Positions 51,289 to 63,777 of a DNA stretch of 64,000 nucleotides are shown one piece after another (within the stretch, counting starts at the first letter, position 1; every line of letters starts with the position of its first letter). Below the pieces are notes generated by a model. That model did not search any database. It worked only from the letters and a program-made list of their open reading frames with translations, and was not told the DNA's origin. Source of the stretch: Rotaria socialis (taxonomy: Eukaryota > Rotifera > Eurotatoria > Philodinida > Philodinidae); NCBI GenBank assembly GCA_905331475.1, contig CAJNYU010002424.1, positions 248,001-312,000 of the forward strand, written 5' to 3'. Position numbers and translations under genes: made by a program.

Positions 51289-52101
51289 TCAGTCTTGATC
51301 TTTCATATCAACAGAACAATAACTATCGTCTCGATCGAAAATTGGTCGGCCAACAGGTGTGTTACGATAATTTTCATTAAAAACTACACGTGCCCATGCC
51401 AATGTTTCATTACAGACTTGCATAGCCCAGTAAGCTTTTCGTGGTTGTACAAGCCAATCAGGATCGCCAACAAGTAAATCTAGTGTATGTGCAGCTGCAT
51501 ACCATTCAACAAGAAGTGCTCCATGTATAGGTAGTTCTTTATGATATGAACGAATATATGAAATAAGAGAAGACAAATTTGGAAAACTCCTTGTTCCTTT
51601 TGTTATAATTTCAACAATTGCTTCTATCGAACGTAAAAGGATTAATAAAGCCGTTTTTGTTATTGATGTTGCTAATGTTATCTGTTGTAATTCGTTTTTA
51701 TTAATATCAAGCATTCGATTAAATGTTATTTTTAAACGAATGAAATTTTTAGTCAAACTATCCAAAGTGAAAGTACTAGTTTTAGCCTGCAATAGTTCAA
51801 TTTGATATGAATTAGTATAATCAGTTTGTGCTTCAAGAGACGCCATAACACTTGATTCATGACTATCGGCTGATGAAATTTCAAACGCGTATTGCCGTAA
51901 TTGTTCATTTCTTTTAAGTTTTGTATTACGACGAAGTTGATCTGCAAGTGCTAGTGCTTGTGACCAACGTCTTCGGGCAAAATGTCCCGCAGATTTGTCA
52001 TTAGTACTATGATTATCATTATCATTACCATTGTTGTTGTTGTTGTTGTTGTTATTATTATAAATATAAGTTGATGGAGTTTGAGTTGGAGCTGCACTCA
52101 T
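51289..52101 (-). CDS. hypothetical protein with poly-Asn tract
   Basis: Single exon, 270 aa, start MSAAPTQTPSTYIY after an acceptor TTATAG four bases upstream. A run of about ten Asn is followed by a basic helix (HFARRRWSQALALADQLRRN) and a helical body with hydrophobic stretches (TKTALLILLRSIEAIVEIIT, IHGALLVEWYAAAHTLDLLV). No signal peptide and no certain membrane span. I do not recognise the family. A longer frame to 52161 exists, but its first 20 residues look like intron translation. Confidence 0.65.
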   Translation of the reverse strand: MSAAPTQTPSTYIYNNNNNNNNNNGNDNDNHSTNDKSAGHFARRRWSQALALADQLRRNTKLKRNEQLRQYAFEISSADSHESSVMASLEAQTDYTNSYQIELLQAKTSTFTLDSLTKNFIRLKITFNRMLDINKNELQQITLATSITKTALLILLRSIEAIVEIITKGTRSFPNLSSLISYIRSYHKELPIHGALLVEWYAAAHTLDLLVGDPDWLVQPRKAYWAMQVCNETLAWARVVFNENYRNTPVGRPIFDRDDSYCSVDMKDQD

Positions 52102-52315
52102 TTTTCTATAATAAAATAGAAAATCCCTATGATTTAAATATGAATCCGTTTTTATATGCAAGGTTATAAAGAGAAATAGTAAATACTTTTTTTTTCCTTT
52201 ATTCTTTTATTATTCTAATGCTTTTTTTATCTTATCACTAAAGAGAAAGTGTTAATGTCGATGTCGCATAGACTAACTATACAAATTAAAACTAAGTTAA
52301 ATAGACGCGTCGATC

Positions 52316-52390
52316 TTATTCTCTAGCAGTACGAACAAAATCATTTAATTTAATTTCAATTATTGTATCATCTTCAGGGAAGTACACTTG
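52316..52390 (-). other. orphan terminal-exon-like segment
   Basis: The minus strand reads YFPEDDTIIEIKLNDFVRTA then RE and a stop (TAA at 52318-52316), preceded by an AAG acceptor-like site. Codon composition is protein-like. I found no matching upstream exon, so it may be the tail of a gene with an unseen intron, or a remnant. Confidence 0.3.
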
Positions 52391-55300
52391 ATGTTACACA
52401 CATCGCTGAATATGTTGTGCGCTGCGCTTCAAATCATCTTTTTCTTTTCTGTTTCGACGAAAATAATCACCAAGGGTTATAAAGCAGAACTGACTTTGCC
52501 TCTACGCCTTTTTACTGCTCGTTGCATGAGTATCTTTATTTTTTTCTTTCCTTAGTCTGTTGGCCAACAAAAATAGTGACATTCTTCTTCTATTCCTTAT
52601 TTTTTGTCGAAAACAAACTTTTCTCTCGATCAACTGCTTTTGATTATTTTATGTGATTTAGAGCAGTAGGCCATCGGAGAAAACTAGATACGTTTATATG
52701 AAAACAGAGAATCTTTCTACGTGCCGAAGACTATTCGTCCCATACGATACACACTGCGATTCGATATAATTATGCATGCATTAATTAACATATATAGACG
52801 TCATTGCAAATAATAATAATAATAATTCATAAAATAACTCTACCACAAGTCTACTTCTGACCATCAAAACCATAATAGGCAACCATAGTTTTTTTTGTTT
52901 GATCATTAATAAGCGAGTATTGGCATTAAATATTTAACAGAAACTAATTTCAATAACGACTTATATGACATTCGTCACAATCTAATAAAAAATGTTAATA
53001 TATTCTCTTTTTTTCTTTTGCTTTTCAAACACGATAGCAATCGATTTGTATATTATAACAAAAACCCGGAAGTGAGCGTCATTGTTTTTGTGTACCGGCC
53101 CATTTTTTTTGTTTTTACTTCATCTTTGTAATGTTGATATATAGCGCATGCTTGTTATTCATTATATTCGATGATAGGTTACGAAGGCACTTAATACCCA
53201 TGAATGCTTGATACGCGTGGGAAAATATTGCCACTAGATATTGATTAAACTTGAATAAAACATCTCATGATAATAACGATTTTTGATAAAGAAAAAGTCT
53301 CTTAATATATGATCCGAGATATAGATAAGTATGGGCGGTGTTTCTTTTGTATTTGCTAAGAAATTGTTTTTCAATAATGGATATGCAGATGTACGGTCAA
53401 AAGGGTTGGCCGTCAAAAGGCCGAAAGGAAAAATGTCGAAAAGAAAAAAATATATTGTTGCGGAAAATGGTCGAAAAGAGTGTTTTCGAATTCTGACTTG
53501 AGAGAAGTATGTTTCATTGTGTACGTTAATACTAACATATGATAATCGAAATATATTCATTTGCTATTAGCAATTGTTTTTCTTTTTGTGAATAAATAAA
53601 TGAAACAGTTGGTGACTTTGATTGAGTTTCGTCTTCGGAAGATGCGACAGCTGTAGCCATAATGGTAGAATTTTAGTTATATATTTACTCTTTTGTAGAA
53701 GTTGTTCACTTAGTCTATTATCAAGTATTAATCATCACTGTTACAAGAGGTGCAAAATCTAGACTAGTAGAATTATGGGAAAAGAAAACACGAATTATTC
53801 GTCTTTAGAGTCATCATTTACTGTAGACATCGCTATTTCGTTTATTTCGAATTTTGACATTTTTTGTGGCAAAATATATTCTTCGACATTTTTCCCCGTT
53901 CTACAATTTTTTCGACATTATTCCGTTTCGATATTTTTCCTCTTATATTTTTCTTTCGATCTTTCTACGGCACACTGTCAAAAGTTTTAGAATTATTTCT
54001 CATATTACTAACATTGGTAAAATCATCTACATCAGTCAAAATTGTTCTTCATATAACTATTGAATAGAACAAGTCATATTGTAATTTAATACCGGATGAT
54101 TCACTCATCATTAACGAGATAAATATGACGTGTGTATAATATTCCAATAAAAAGAGCTGATATTGCATGATGGATTATTGCATGGTAAAAAAAAAGGAAA
54201 TCCATTATGCATTATTATAATCGACCAATGTAACGTCAATTCAGATGATCATCATCATCATTTATTCTAAGATGGCTTATGTTACGTACAGTAGCTTTTC
54301 GTCGAAATAGTTTAATTTCACAGCTAGCTATCATCATTCTATATTTTAAATGTTTATGAGAAGATGTTCAATCTTTTGAAAGATGCAATTAAGCTATTAC
54401 ACTTCAAATTTCCAGTTGAATAAAATATCGCCCTAGGCGAATCTTTTTCTTCTTATATTTGATTTATTCAGAACTCAAGAATTGTCTATAGTGCACGATG
54501 TTCTTGCTCCAGATACTAATATTTTTGATGAGCATACCAGAAGTTCGCTAGGGAGTCAATTTAAATTTAGATTCTATTATTATTCAGTCGGATGCTCCAC
54601 CAGCGAATCTGATGAATTTATTTGGTATGAAACTTCCAAATCCAGCGAAAGAAATTTGTTCAATTCATAGTTCGTCTTTTATACTGAAACCAATATCCGT
54701 TTGCACCTCGGTGACACATGTCGCACTGGTACATTAACAGATAGTAATAAAATCTTTGTGACAAGTCTTTCGAATTTTTACCTAAGCATGGAATCTGAGA
54801 AAAAATAAATAAAATGCATTAGTGATTAATTATTTTCATGATGATTCCTATCTATCTTAATGTCGTCATACCTTCATTAATAGCTTGTCTCATTGTCAGC
54901 AGCTCTATTATTCGGAAAAATTAAGATGAATGCGTTTATGCGCAAAAATCAGGAGTTAAGATTTAGACCAAGATAACAGTCAAGAAATAACTCTTGACAA
55001 TTTATCTCCATCTCACAAACATACATTTAAACATATCCAATAGTGCTGGCAACTCAATATTATCTAGCAAACAAATCTATACCCGTTTAGTATTCAATGC
55101 AACGAATACAGGGTTTTCGCACCAGTGTAGCAACCTTTTATGACATATTTGCGTCGTCAACAATACATGATGCCTACCTAAAAGCCTATCGTAGCCACTG
55201 TCCTTCCGATGCAAGCTCCAACAAGCTTTCATGACTCCTGTTTTTCATTAGCAAACATCTTCAGCAGTTAGTCAAATACAAACATAATCTGTATTATTCA

Positions 55301-55660
55301 CAGCAGTCCATTCTGAGTAGTTATATTCAATTACGAATTTATTTGAGTCAAAACAAGTCTAATGAAATCTCTCAATTCTTATCCAAAATATCTATAATTC
55401 ATTTAATCAAGCCAAATGGTAGTTTTGTAATTTAATAGGTGTAAATATAAAAATAAAATACATTATTTTCAGAAAATTTACATTATACAGAATATAGAAA
55501 TAATTGCCAGAAAGCTGTTTCGTTTCTGTCATATTGTTTTTAAAATTTAATCATAATTGATTAACTCTTAACAAAAAAAAACTGTACATTCCACATGAAA
55601 ATGCTTCTGTGTTGGAGTACTGAAACACAATTGACGGCAACTAGTGTTAAATAATATTAA
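52391..55660. other. gene-poor region with a degraded inverted repeat
   Basis: No gene supported. Between about 53393 and 53990 the flanks contain complementary runs: GTCGAAAAG and GAAAAATGTCGAAAAG on the left, CTTCGACATTTTTCCCC and TTTCGATATTTTTCCTC on the right. These look like arms of an old non-autonomous element of about 600 bp; its ends could not be fixed. Confidence 0.4.
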
Positions 55661-56177
55661 TTATAATGTAGATAAGATTTTTAGAAAAGAGAAGAAGAGT
55701 ATAACGCCAGTTTGTCCAACGCCAAGTATGAAACAAAAGAAAGGTTTTATTTCAACTGAAGCAGCATAAAATATAGCTGAAAGAAGTGCACCTAGAGATG
55801 AACATAATCAAAGATTATTTCTAACTTCTAACTTAAATATATTTACTAGTAAGAGCTGATGGAACAATGGGAGTTATAATCCCAGCTAGAATGATAACTA
55901 TTGAGTACCAACGTCCAATTTTATGACTTCTTAATGATATAATGGCAACTATGGTCGCAATTAAATGAACGACAATTGAAGTCATAAAACACCAAAGAAA
56001 TATTTCAGCCCATATATCTTTATTAAAAATAAATGGATTATAAATAACACATTTAAATAAATATATATAATGAAAAAAGAATGGACTACCTCCGAATTCA
56101 ACTAGACGATGTTTTGGTGTTAATTTTAAAGAATCAAGAATACGTCGAAAAGATAAATCTTTAGTAATTTCAGGCAT
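55661..56177 (-). CDS. TMEM170-family membrane protein
   Basis: Exons 56177-55847 and 55791-55661; 153 aa (human TMEM170A 144). After a 60-residue N-terminus come three hydrophobic spans. The first is WAEIFLWCFMTSIVVHLIAT, the second IVIILAGIITPIVPSALTSA, the third GVGQTGVILFFSFLKILSTL. They match TMEM170 positions, including the HKIGRWYS loop (human HKYGRFMS). TMEM170A shapes ER sheets and the nuclear envelope and affects nuclear pore assembly. The start is head to head with IFT80, 230 bp apart. Confidence 0.85.
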
Positions 56178-56407
56178 TCCAACGAAACGTTATAGACAAT
56201 AATAGAAAACGATTCGATTCCATTTATTTTTTTACATATAATTTTATTTTCTCTTTCTCGTTTCCTATTAGATCTCTACTTATCCAATCATAAAATATAT
56301 TTCATTCTTTTGAAAGGCTCTCACTTAGTGACATTCAACATTGATGGTAATAGTTCATCATTCACTAAAATAGAAAAAGATTTGATTCTATATACTTTAA
56401 TTGAACA
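56178..56407. promoter_or_regulatory. bidirectional promoter region, TMEM170 / IFT80
   Basis: 230 bp between two divergent start codons, AT-rich. No named motif is visible; the spacing suggests a shared promoter. Confidence 0.45.
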
Positions 56408-59400
56408 ATGCGCCTAAAATTTACATTTCCACCAACTCTTCGTCATACTGAACGTGTTGATTGCGTTGGATGGATGTCCGCCGATGATTTATATTCTGTT
56501 GGAGAAGATCATATTATTTATAAATATAATGTTGTACAAAATGAATTGATTAAAATAGCTGAATTAGGACAAGATCTCTATCCACTTGATATGCATTGGT
56601 TACCCAAAGGAGCAAATGTTATTGGTGGACAAGGATCAAGTTCAGTATCAGGTGGAAAACGAACTATTGGTTCCGACCTATTTGTATTAGCAACAAGCGA
56701 TGGTAAACAAAAGACAGAATTTGTTTTATTTTTCCTTTTTACGTAGATGAAAACTTCTATTTGATATGTAGGTAAATTTTGCTTTGTAAACAAAACTGGA
56801 CGCATAGAAAAAACTGTTGAAGCTCATCGAGGAGCAACGATTTGTGTTCGATGGAGTCCTGATGGTAGTCAATTTGCGACAGGTCAGTTTTATATTCGTT
56901 TTACTATCATTCTTATATTTGACAATTCAAGTCTAGGTGGAGAAGATGGACAAATTCGAATATGGGCACGATCAGGCATGTTACGTTCGAATCTCGTTCA
57001 ATCAGGTAAATTCTTATTATCGTTTATGCCAGTTGTTATTATTTTTTTTCGATTGTCTTGCATTTAGCAACACCAATATTTTGTGTATGTTGGTCGGCTG
57101 AGAATGATGCAATACTCTATTGTGCAGGCAAACATCTTGTTATGAAACCACTTTCGCCTAATTCAAAACAAAATTTGGTATAAAAACGACTCATATTGGT
57201 TCTGTTGTACATGAGTCAATATTTGCTTTTTTATTTTATTTTATTCAGTGGAAAGCACACGATCAGATTATTTTGAAATGTGACTGGAATACAGTTAATA
57301 ATTTAATTATATCAGGTGGTGAAGATTGTCGATATAAAGTATATATATATATATATATGTTGAGATGAACTTTTTTCATAATATTATTTTAATTGCAAAG
57401 GTATGGGATGCAGTGGGTCGACAATTGTATGCTAGTCAAGCATTTGAATATCCTATAACAAGTCTTGCATGGGCACCAGATGGTTCAAATTTTGCTGTAG
57501 GCTCATATAATACAATACGTTTATGCGATAGTGCTGGCGTATGTATTCTATTTTATTTCATGTTTGCCAGGAGAATCGATTTGATCCAAACGATAATGAG
57601 TAGAAAATGAGATGATCTATAGTTATGAATATTTGATATATAGAATGTTTAAATTGTTGTGATAAGTCATATTCAATACAAAAGAAAAACATAACAAATA
57701 AAATTGAGTTTCTATTATGTCAGAGAAAGATAGTCGTGTTCGTTCCGTTCATTATAATGAAATAAGTATCTTACCAAAACTTCCCAAAATCATAACATGG
57801 ATCAAAACTGATTTTCGTCTCGATAGAAACTTGCATCGAATAAACATGTTAATTGACATTTTCAATAGAATCTGTAATCCAGATCTCTAATAAGTGGCAA
57901 TAACAATGATGCTTATCGTTTGTTTTTCTATTCTAGTGGTGTCATTCAGTAGAAAAACCAAAAGATGGGAGCATATTTGGTTTATCATGGTCGAATGATA
58001 GTACACAAATAGCATGTGGATGTGGTACAGGACGAGTAGGCATTGGTCATATTATTGAACGGTATTAGATTTAATTACTCATAAGGTGATACGAAAAAAT
58101 AAAAGAATATTTAACGTTTTATTTTAGTCGGGTTGATTGGCGTCATTTAGAATTTATTCTAACTGATTCAAAATTAATAACTATTAGCAATTGTGAAACA
58201 GAATTGAAAGATAAAATTGAACTTAAAGATCGTCTCGTTAAGATGTCTGTTGGTTTTGGATATTTAATTGTATTAACAAGTAATCAAGGTTTAATTTATA
58301 AGTATGTATAGAATAGAATCATTAAGTTTAATACAAAATAATCTATTCGTTTAGTTGTAAACATCTTGGTCATCCGGCTATATTCGATTTACGTGATATG
58401 TCAATGAGTTTAATTGTTCAAGCAGAAAAGTAAAATAATACAGGGGAAAAAAACCTATGATCATTACTATTCTCTGATTCATTTTCGTATAGACATTTCC
58501 TTCTATCGGATGGAATCAATATTTCAATTTATTCATATGAAGGTCGACTTGTTTCAGCGCCAAAGTTAATGTCACCTAAACCCGATTCAGTGAATATAAA
58601 TACTGTTTCAATTAGTCCTGATACTATTGCAGTTCGGGATTCTACAGATACTAAATGTAAGCTAATCGAAATCTTTACTTGCCAAAGTTACTTCCTTCTC
58701 TATTTAGAAAAGTAATTCGTTAGTTTCTGGAAAATCTCTATTCATTCTTATAGAATATATTTTGTTCTTAATTTAAAAATTGAAGAAAACTCCATGATTT
58801 AAATAATAGTCATAAAGTTGAATTAAAATGAGAGATTATGTCACTTTGTAAATTTTGATACACTATTTGAAATCAGAAAAGCATACAAGTTCTTGACAAA
58901 GTGTGGTTTCTTTGATTGATTAGAAGAATATTAGATTGCTCTATTTGCTGTGAATCACATTGCATTAGCATTATTTTACAAAATTCTCTAGAAATACAAC
59001 ACAAGAGTAGTTCATATATTATAACGAGACATTATTGATACACAGACTTTGGTCGTATATAAATAGCGTCTATCGCAAGCAATAGGTAGATTCAAGTTTC
59101 CATCTCATACTTCAAAATCCCGTTAAGATCATGTTTCACAAATTAATATCATTCATGAAAAATCAGGCTCAAGATTATTTCTCTATGTATTTCTCTTAAT
59201 TTCAGTTATTCTGATGAGATTAGACTTGCTCAAGAGGGCGATAAGAGAGAGAGAGAGAAAACCGGTTCGATTTGAAGTTTTTCATAAAAAAAGAAGGAAA
59301 ATCTAACGTCAAGCACACATTAGGGAAAGTTTTAAATATTTTTTTATTTCTATTTAGCTGTTATGTTTTTCGATATCAACGGTAAACCGATTGGCGATGG

Positions 59401-60896
59401 AAAAGTTGTTTCTCATGCGGTAAAAAACATTTATCGTAGTTTTCTATAGAATCAATTATGATATGTGTTTTCAATTATCTAGTATGAAATAATTCATTTG
59501 GCACTTGATCAAACAGGTCTACCCAATGAACGTAAACTTGCATTTGCAGATAAATTTCAAGATTTATTCATTATGCAAGTTCGTGCTACTGGACAAACTC
59601 AACGATCGGCTCATCAAAGAATTCGAAAACTTTGTATATTTTATTTGCGAGTCTTTTCTTAAGGGAGAAAAAAAAATATATATATGAATATTTTAGGTAC
59701 TAATATTGGTAGTTTTCGATGGAATGATAAAAATCCTATGTTATCAGGCATTGCTGATGGAAAACTTAGCATTTGGCTTTATCCGAATGCTGTTTTCATT
59801 GAACCAAGTTTAATTGATAAAACAACTTACCGAATAGAATCAAAGTAGATTTTAAATAATTATTTAAATAACTTAAAACATTATTTGCTTATTTAAGTGA
59901 TTTCGGTAAAAATCCATCGATCTCAGATTTTCTTAGTTCACAAATAACAATACGTAAATCGAATGGTGCACTTATTCAATGTGTAATACCCATTTATTAT
60001 GAACTTTGTCTTGATCTACTTTCTGCCAATCGCGCTGAAGAAGCTTTACAATTATGTCAATATATCGCTGTAAAACCGATACAGAATTTTCTTGTGTTTT
60101 AAGATTCTAATTAGTTTATTTCTTGTTTAGGATGATTCTATTTATGCATTAATTGCAGTTATTTCGTTATTTAATCGAGATTTTGATTCGGCTGAAAATG
60201 CTTTCGCACAGTTATCAAATGTAAATTTGAAAATTAGTATTCTTGTGAGAGAAAATATTTTTCTAAAATGATTTAGACTGAAATGGTTTTTTGTTTACAA
60301 AATCTTCGTACAATATCATCAAAAGAAGAACGTGAAGCTGAGCTTGCATTGCTTGCTGGTGGAAATATAAACGAAGCAGAAGGACATTATTTGCAAGGGA
60401 ATAAGCCGCTTCATGCTATTATGTTACACCTGAATGAGCATAATTGGGATCGGTGAGCTATAGTTTATTATTTCTATTCTTGAAAATTTAATATATATAT
60501 ATATATATATATCTGGTTGGCAAAGCGCTTTTGACTGGTCAAGTTTTCTTCTTTTGTGCAAGCCTATTATTCTCTTTCAAAAATATTGTTTTCTGCATTG
60601 TTTTTTCTTTCTTTTTTAGAGCAATCGATTTAACTCAACGGCATCCTCAATATTTAGAAATTGTTGTAGGTTATCGTCAAAAATATCTAAAAGACTACGG
60701 CAACAGTAAAAAAGAAACCAACCAAAAATATTTACAAGCAATGAAAAATGTCAGTTACTTGCATATCAGCTTGTTTGTTTTGTTGTTGTCACGTTTTTTT
60801 CTATGCTCTTTCTAGGTTGATGTCGATTGGGATCGAATAGATGCAAAATTGAAAAAAGAATTAGGCGAAGACAGTGCTTTAAGAATTGTTGAATAA
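56408..60896 (+). CDS. IFT80: intraflagellar transport protein 80
   Basis: Eighteen exons: 56408-56702, 56772-56882, 56937-57005, 57068-57177, 57249-57338, 57401-57538, 57937-58061, 58128-58301, 58355-58429, 58493-58656, 59358-59419, 59483-59633, 59697-59844, 59898-60069, 60131-60220, 60277-60452, 60620-60749, 60816-60896; 786 aa (human 777). Two WD40 propellers come first ([74 protein letters not shown]), then a helical C-terminal part ([40 protein letters not shown]). IFT80 is a peripheral subunit of the IFT-B complex, which carries cargo to the ciliary tip; human mutations cause Jeune syndrome. One intron (58657-59357) is 701 nt. Confidence 0.96.
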
Positions 60897-61054
60897 ATGT
60901 TTCTTTTTTTTTCTAACATCTTATTTCATATTGAAGGAAAAAAAATCATTGTATAGTGACTTTTTTCATCTTAATATCCTCATATTTTGTGATGTGTTTA
61001 TTGAAAAGCAAACACTAAAATTTTTCATTCATCATTTGAGATTATATTATAATA

Positions 61055-63777
61055 ATGAGTAATATTCAACACCATACGAAATTGAAAAATAAATCAATAT
61101 CGTCAGCAAAGTCTGTTCTATTTATTGATTTATTCTACAAATGATTTCATTAATATTTCTATCGTCTAGAGACCGCATATCGGATAATGAGCTGTCTATT
61201 CCCATTCCATCTCGACAAGAGCATTTAAATGATCGAACTGACTTTACGTTGGATCCATCATTAATATTTGATGAATTACCACAACCGTTTCGGTTCGTAC
61301 GAACTAAACAAATATGAAAAGAAGTTATTTCGCTGTTTGAATCTTCTAGACGAATCAATAAAGTGCTTGAATCAATTTTTGATGATGCATGGGCTATTAT
61401 TGAACAGCGCGAAAAACAACGTCTTATTGATCAAACAAAATTTGTATCAGCTCAACATACATCATCAACAATCATAAATGTAAGAGTGCGATAAAATTTA
61501 TTCTAGCGAAACTTCAATTAGTAGATATCGCTAGAGGTGTCAGCCGAAGGGTTGAACGGCGACGGCGGGCAATAATTTTCAATTTTTGAAGATTTCTAGC
61601 GGCTCGTTATTTGAATGAGTAATGTCTTCAGCGGCTGCTGCTACAAATTCTTAAAATTTTTCTCACATCGGCCGCGGCGGCGGCGGCTCAGTTAAAAATT
61701 CACTGATGAAAATTAAAAGAAAAATGTTCGATTCGATCGTATATGTATTGATGTCAGCGGCGGCAAATAACGCTATCAAAATTTTTTATCTCTTGCAGCG
61801 GCGCAACGGCTAAACTTGTTTTTCGCAGCGGCGGCTCCCCCAAAATTCTCAAAATTTCCAGTAATTTGATGACTACGCGGCTGATATCATCGAAAAATCG
61901 GCTGCTGCGGCGGCTCAGCCGTACGGCTGACACCTCTAGATATCGCTTGATGACTGATCAAAAAGAATGAATTGCCGTTCACTGCGCAAGTTTTTAAGAA
62001 AATCATAGAAATTTCAAAGAATTTTAGACATGTGAAGATTAAGTTCATACAAAGTTAAGCTGACGAAAATGAAAGCAAAAAAGATTTCACATGTAGTTAA
62101 TACTTTCTGTACAAGTACAATATTAGATAAAAATATAATTACTCAAAAGTTGAATATTGTTTTCAAAGGCAAACTTTTGTGTTGAGTCAAACATTTATTT
62201 GGATTTATTTACAATCAAATGGAGATATATGAAAAGTACAGAGAACATCTACTGTTCGTTTCGATACTAGTACAGCAACTTAAACTGTAAAACTTCGTTT
62301 CATTTCAGAATGAAGTATACATAATAGTTCATAGATTAACCCTTGTCTAAAATCATCGGAATGTTTGTTTTAGACCGATTTTATTGTATTCTCTGAGATA
62401 ATTTTGTTAAATATTTTAATTTCATTAGACTCCATTTCCAATATCTATGATTGGTAGTCACATATCTGGCACTTTGTGTTTCTTTAATGGTATCCAAAAT
62501 GAACAGGCATATCTTGTTTGCTACGATAATCAAATCGATGAAATAATAAATTACATAACAGTTGAAAATTCTTTACAAAACATGATCGTATTTAAATCTG
62601 ATTCATCCATAAAAGATACAATTTATTTCTTAAGTGTTATTGATAAATTAGGTATGATCAAATAAAATTCGCATTCTGTCTTCGAATTTGTTTTCTCCCT
62701 AAACTTGCAGGCTATTGGAAAATGTTTGCCTATAAAAATCAACAATTTTATCTTTTATTCACACAATATGAAACAGACGTATGAATAAGAATTTATAATA
62801 TGTTTAAATAAAATTTATTTCATCAAGGATGATAGTAAAAGACCAATATGCTTAATGACACAAGTTGGTTTAGGCGATGAATATTTAGTTGTTTCTTGGT
62901 TCGGTATATTTGAAAAGTTTTTTTTTAATGAAAAACATTCTTGTCATTTTATTTATTCGATTTAAGGTAATAATGATTCATGGTTAGAAGTATACAAATT
63001 ACCAAAAGAACAATGGAAATCAGAAATAACTACTCAAGAACAGGTATTGAAAATGAAACTTATTTGAAATGTTATGTTTTCAAAGCCGGATTCATAGGCA
63101 ACGACTGGTAATGAGAATCAAATAGAGGAGAATGCATCACAACAATCAACAGAAACTAGATCAAAATTAATGCGTACTCAATTTTCTCGTCCAGCCTTAT
63201 TGTTTAAAACAAAAGCCCCGAAATTTAGTCCAGGTAAACAAAATCGATTTCTTTTATTACATTTCAATATAGAATTATTATTTATAGGATCGAATAATTT
63301 TCCACAACTAATGAAAAATACTGAAAATCAATCCAATATTGGACTTGGAATATCAAATCATTTTTATACTCAACAAGTTATTGATGCAAAAATGTTACTA
63401 ATTCGAGATTTAGTTATGCCAACAGCTAATGATGCATCTGATCAAGTATTGCAAATACCTAAATTTGAATCATATCCACCTATGTGCGTACACGATCTAG
63501 ACGTAAATCGTAGACAAACGATTGGAATTTGTTTTTACTTTTTAGAATTCCTAGCATCGTTTTTATTCCAGCGAAATCAACAACAGCAGGAGGTAAATAA
63601 ATTTTTATTCCATGTAAATACCGTTTATCTAATTCAATAAAACTCAGTCAAAGGATTCAATTGTAAAAGTTGAAAAGAATATTATTTCGTAAATATCAAT
63701 GGAAAATATTACCGATCAAAATAACGCATGACTGTCAGACAGAAAGATGTTGTAAACATATTGTTCTCTCTATCTAA
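61055..63777 (+). CDS. WDR93: WDR93 homologue, short form
   Basis: Exons 61055-61110, 61170-61292, 61350-61479, 62429-62651, 62711-62778, 62828-62903, 62967-63043, 63098-63233, 63288-63502, 63572-63592, 63670-63777; 410 aa. The N-terminus has DELPQPFRRINKVLESIFDD then AWAIIEQRE, matching human [20 protein letters not shown]. Later blocks are SWLEVYKLPKEQW (human DVYKLPKETW) and FSRPALLFKTKAPKFSP. WDR93 (CFAP297) is an axonemal, central-apparatus-related protein. Human WDR93 has 686 aa, so this copy lacks most of the C-terminal WD region. The last two exons are the least certain; an AATAAA lies about 30 nt after the stop. It starts 158 bp after the IFT80 stop. Confidence 0.75.
61532..61938. 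mobile_element. hAT-like MITE, 407 bp, GC-rich, inside WDR93 intron 3
   Basis: Ends TAGAGGTGTCAGCCG and its complement, with 8-bp duplication GATATCGC at 61524-61531 and 61939-61946. Interior is rich in GGCGGC/GCGGCGG motifs on both sides, unlike the AT-rich host. No coding frame. The perfect duplication suggests recent insertion; it explains much of the 949-nt intron. Confidence 0.82.

Noticed and set aside
53775-54067. Overlapping Phe-rich open frames in three registers.
   Set aside because: They arise from TTTTTCGACATT-type repeats; no splice or domain evidence.
61141-61489. Long open frame with a single in-frame TGA, looking like a selenoprotein or read-through gene.
   Set aside because: A 57-nt intron (61293-61349, GT...TTCTAG) removes the TGA and restores the LPQPFRRINKVL block expected for WDR93.
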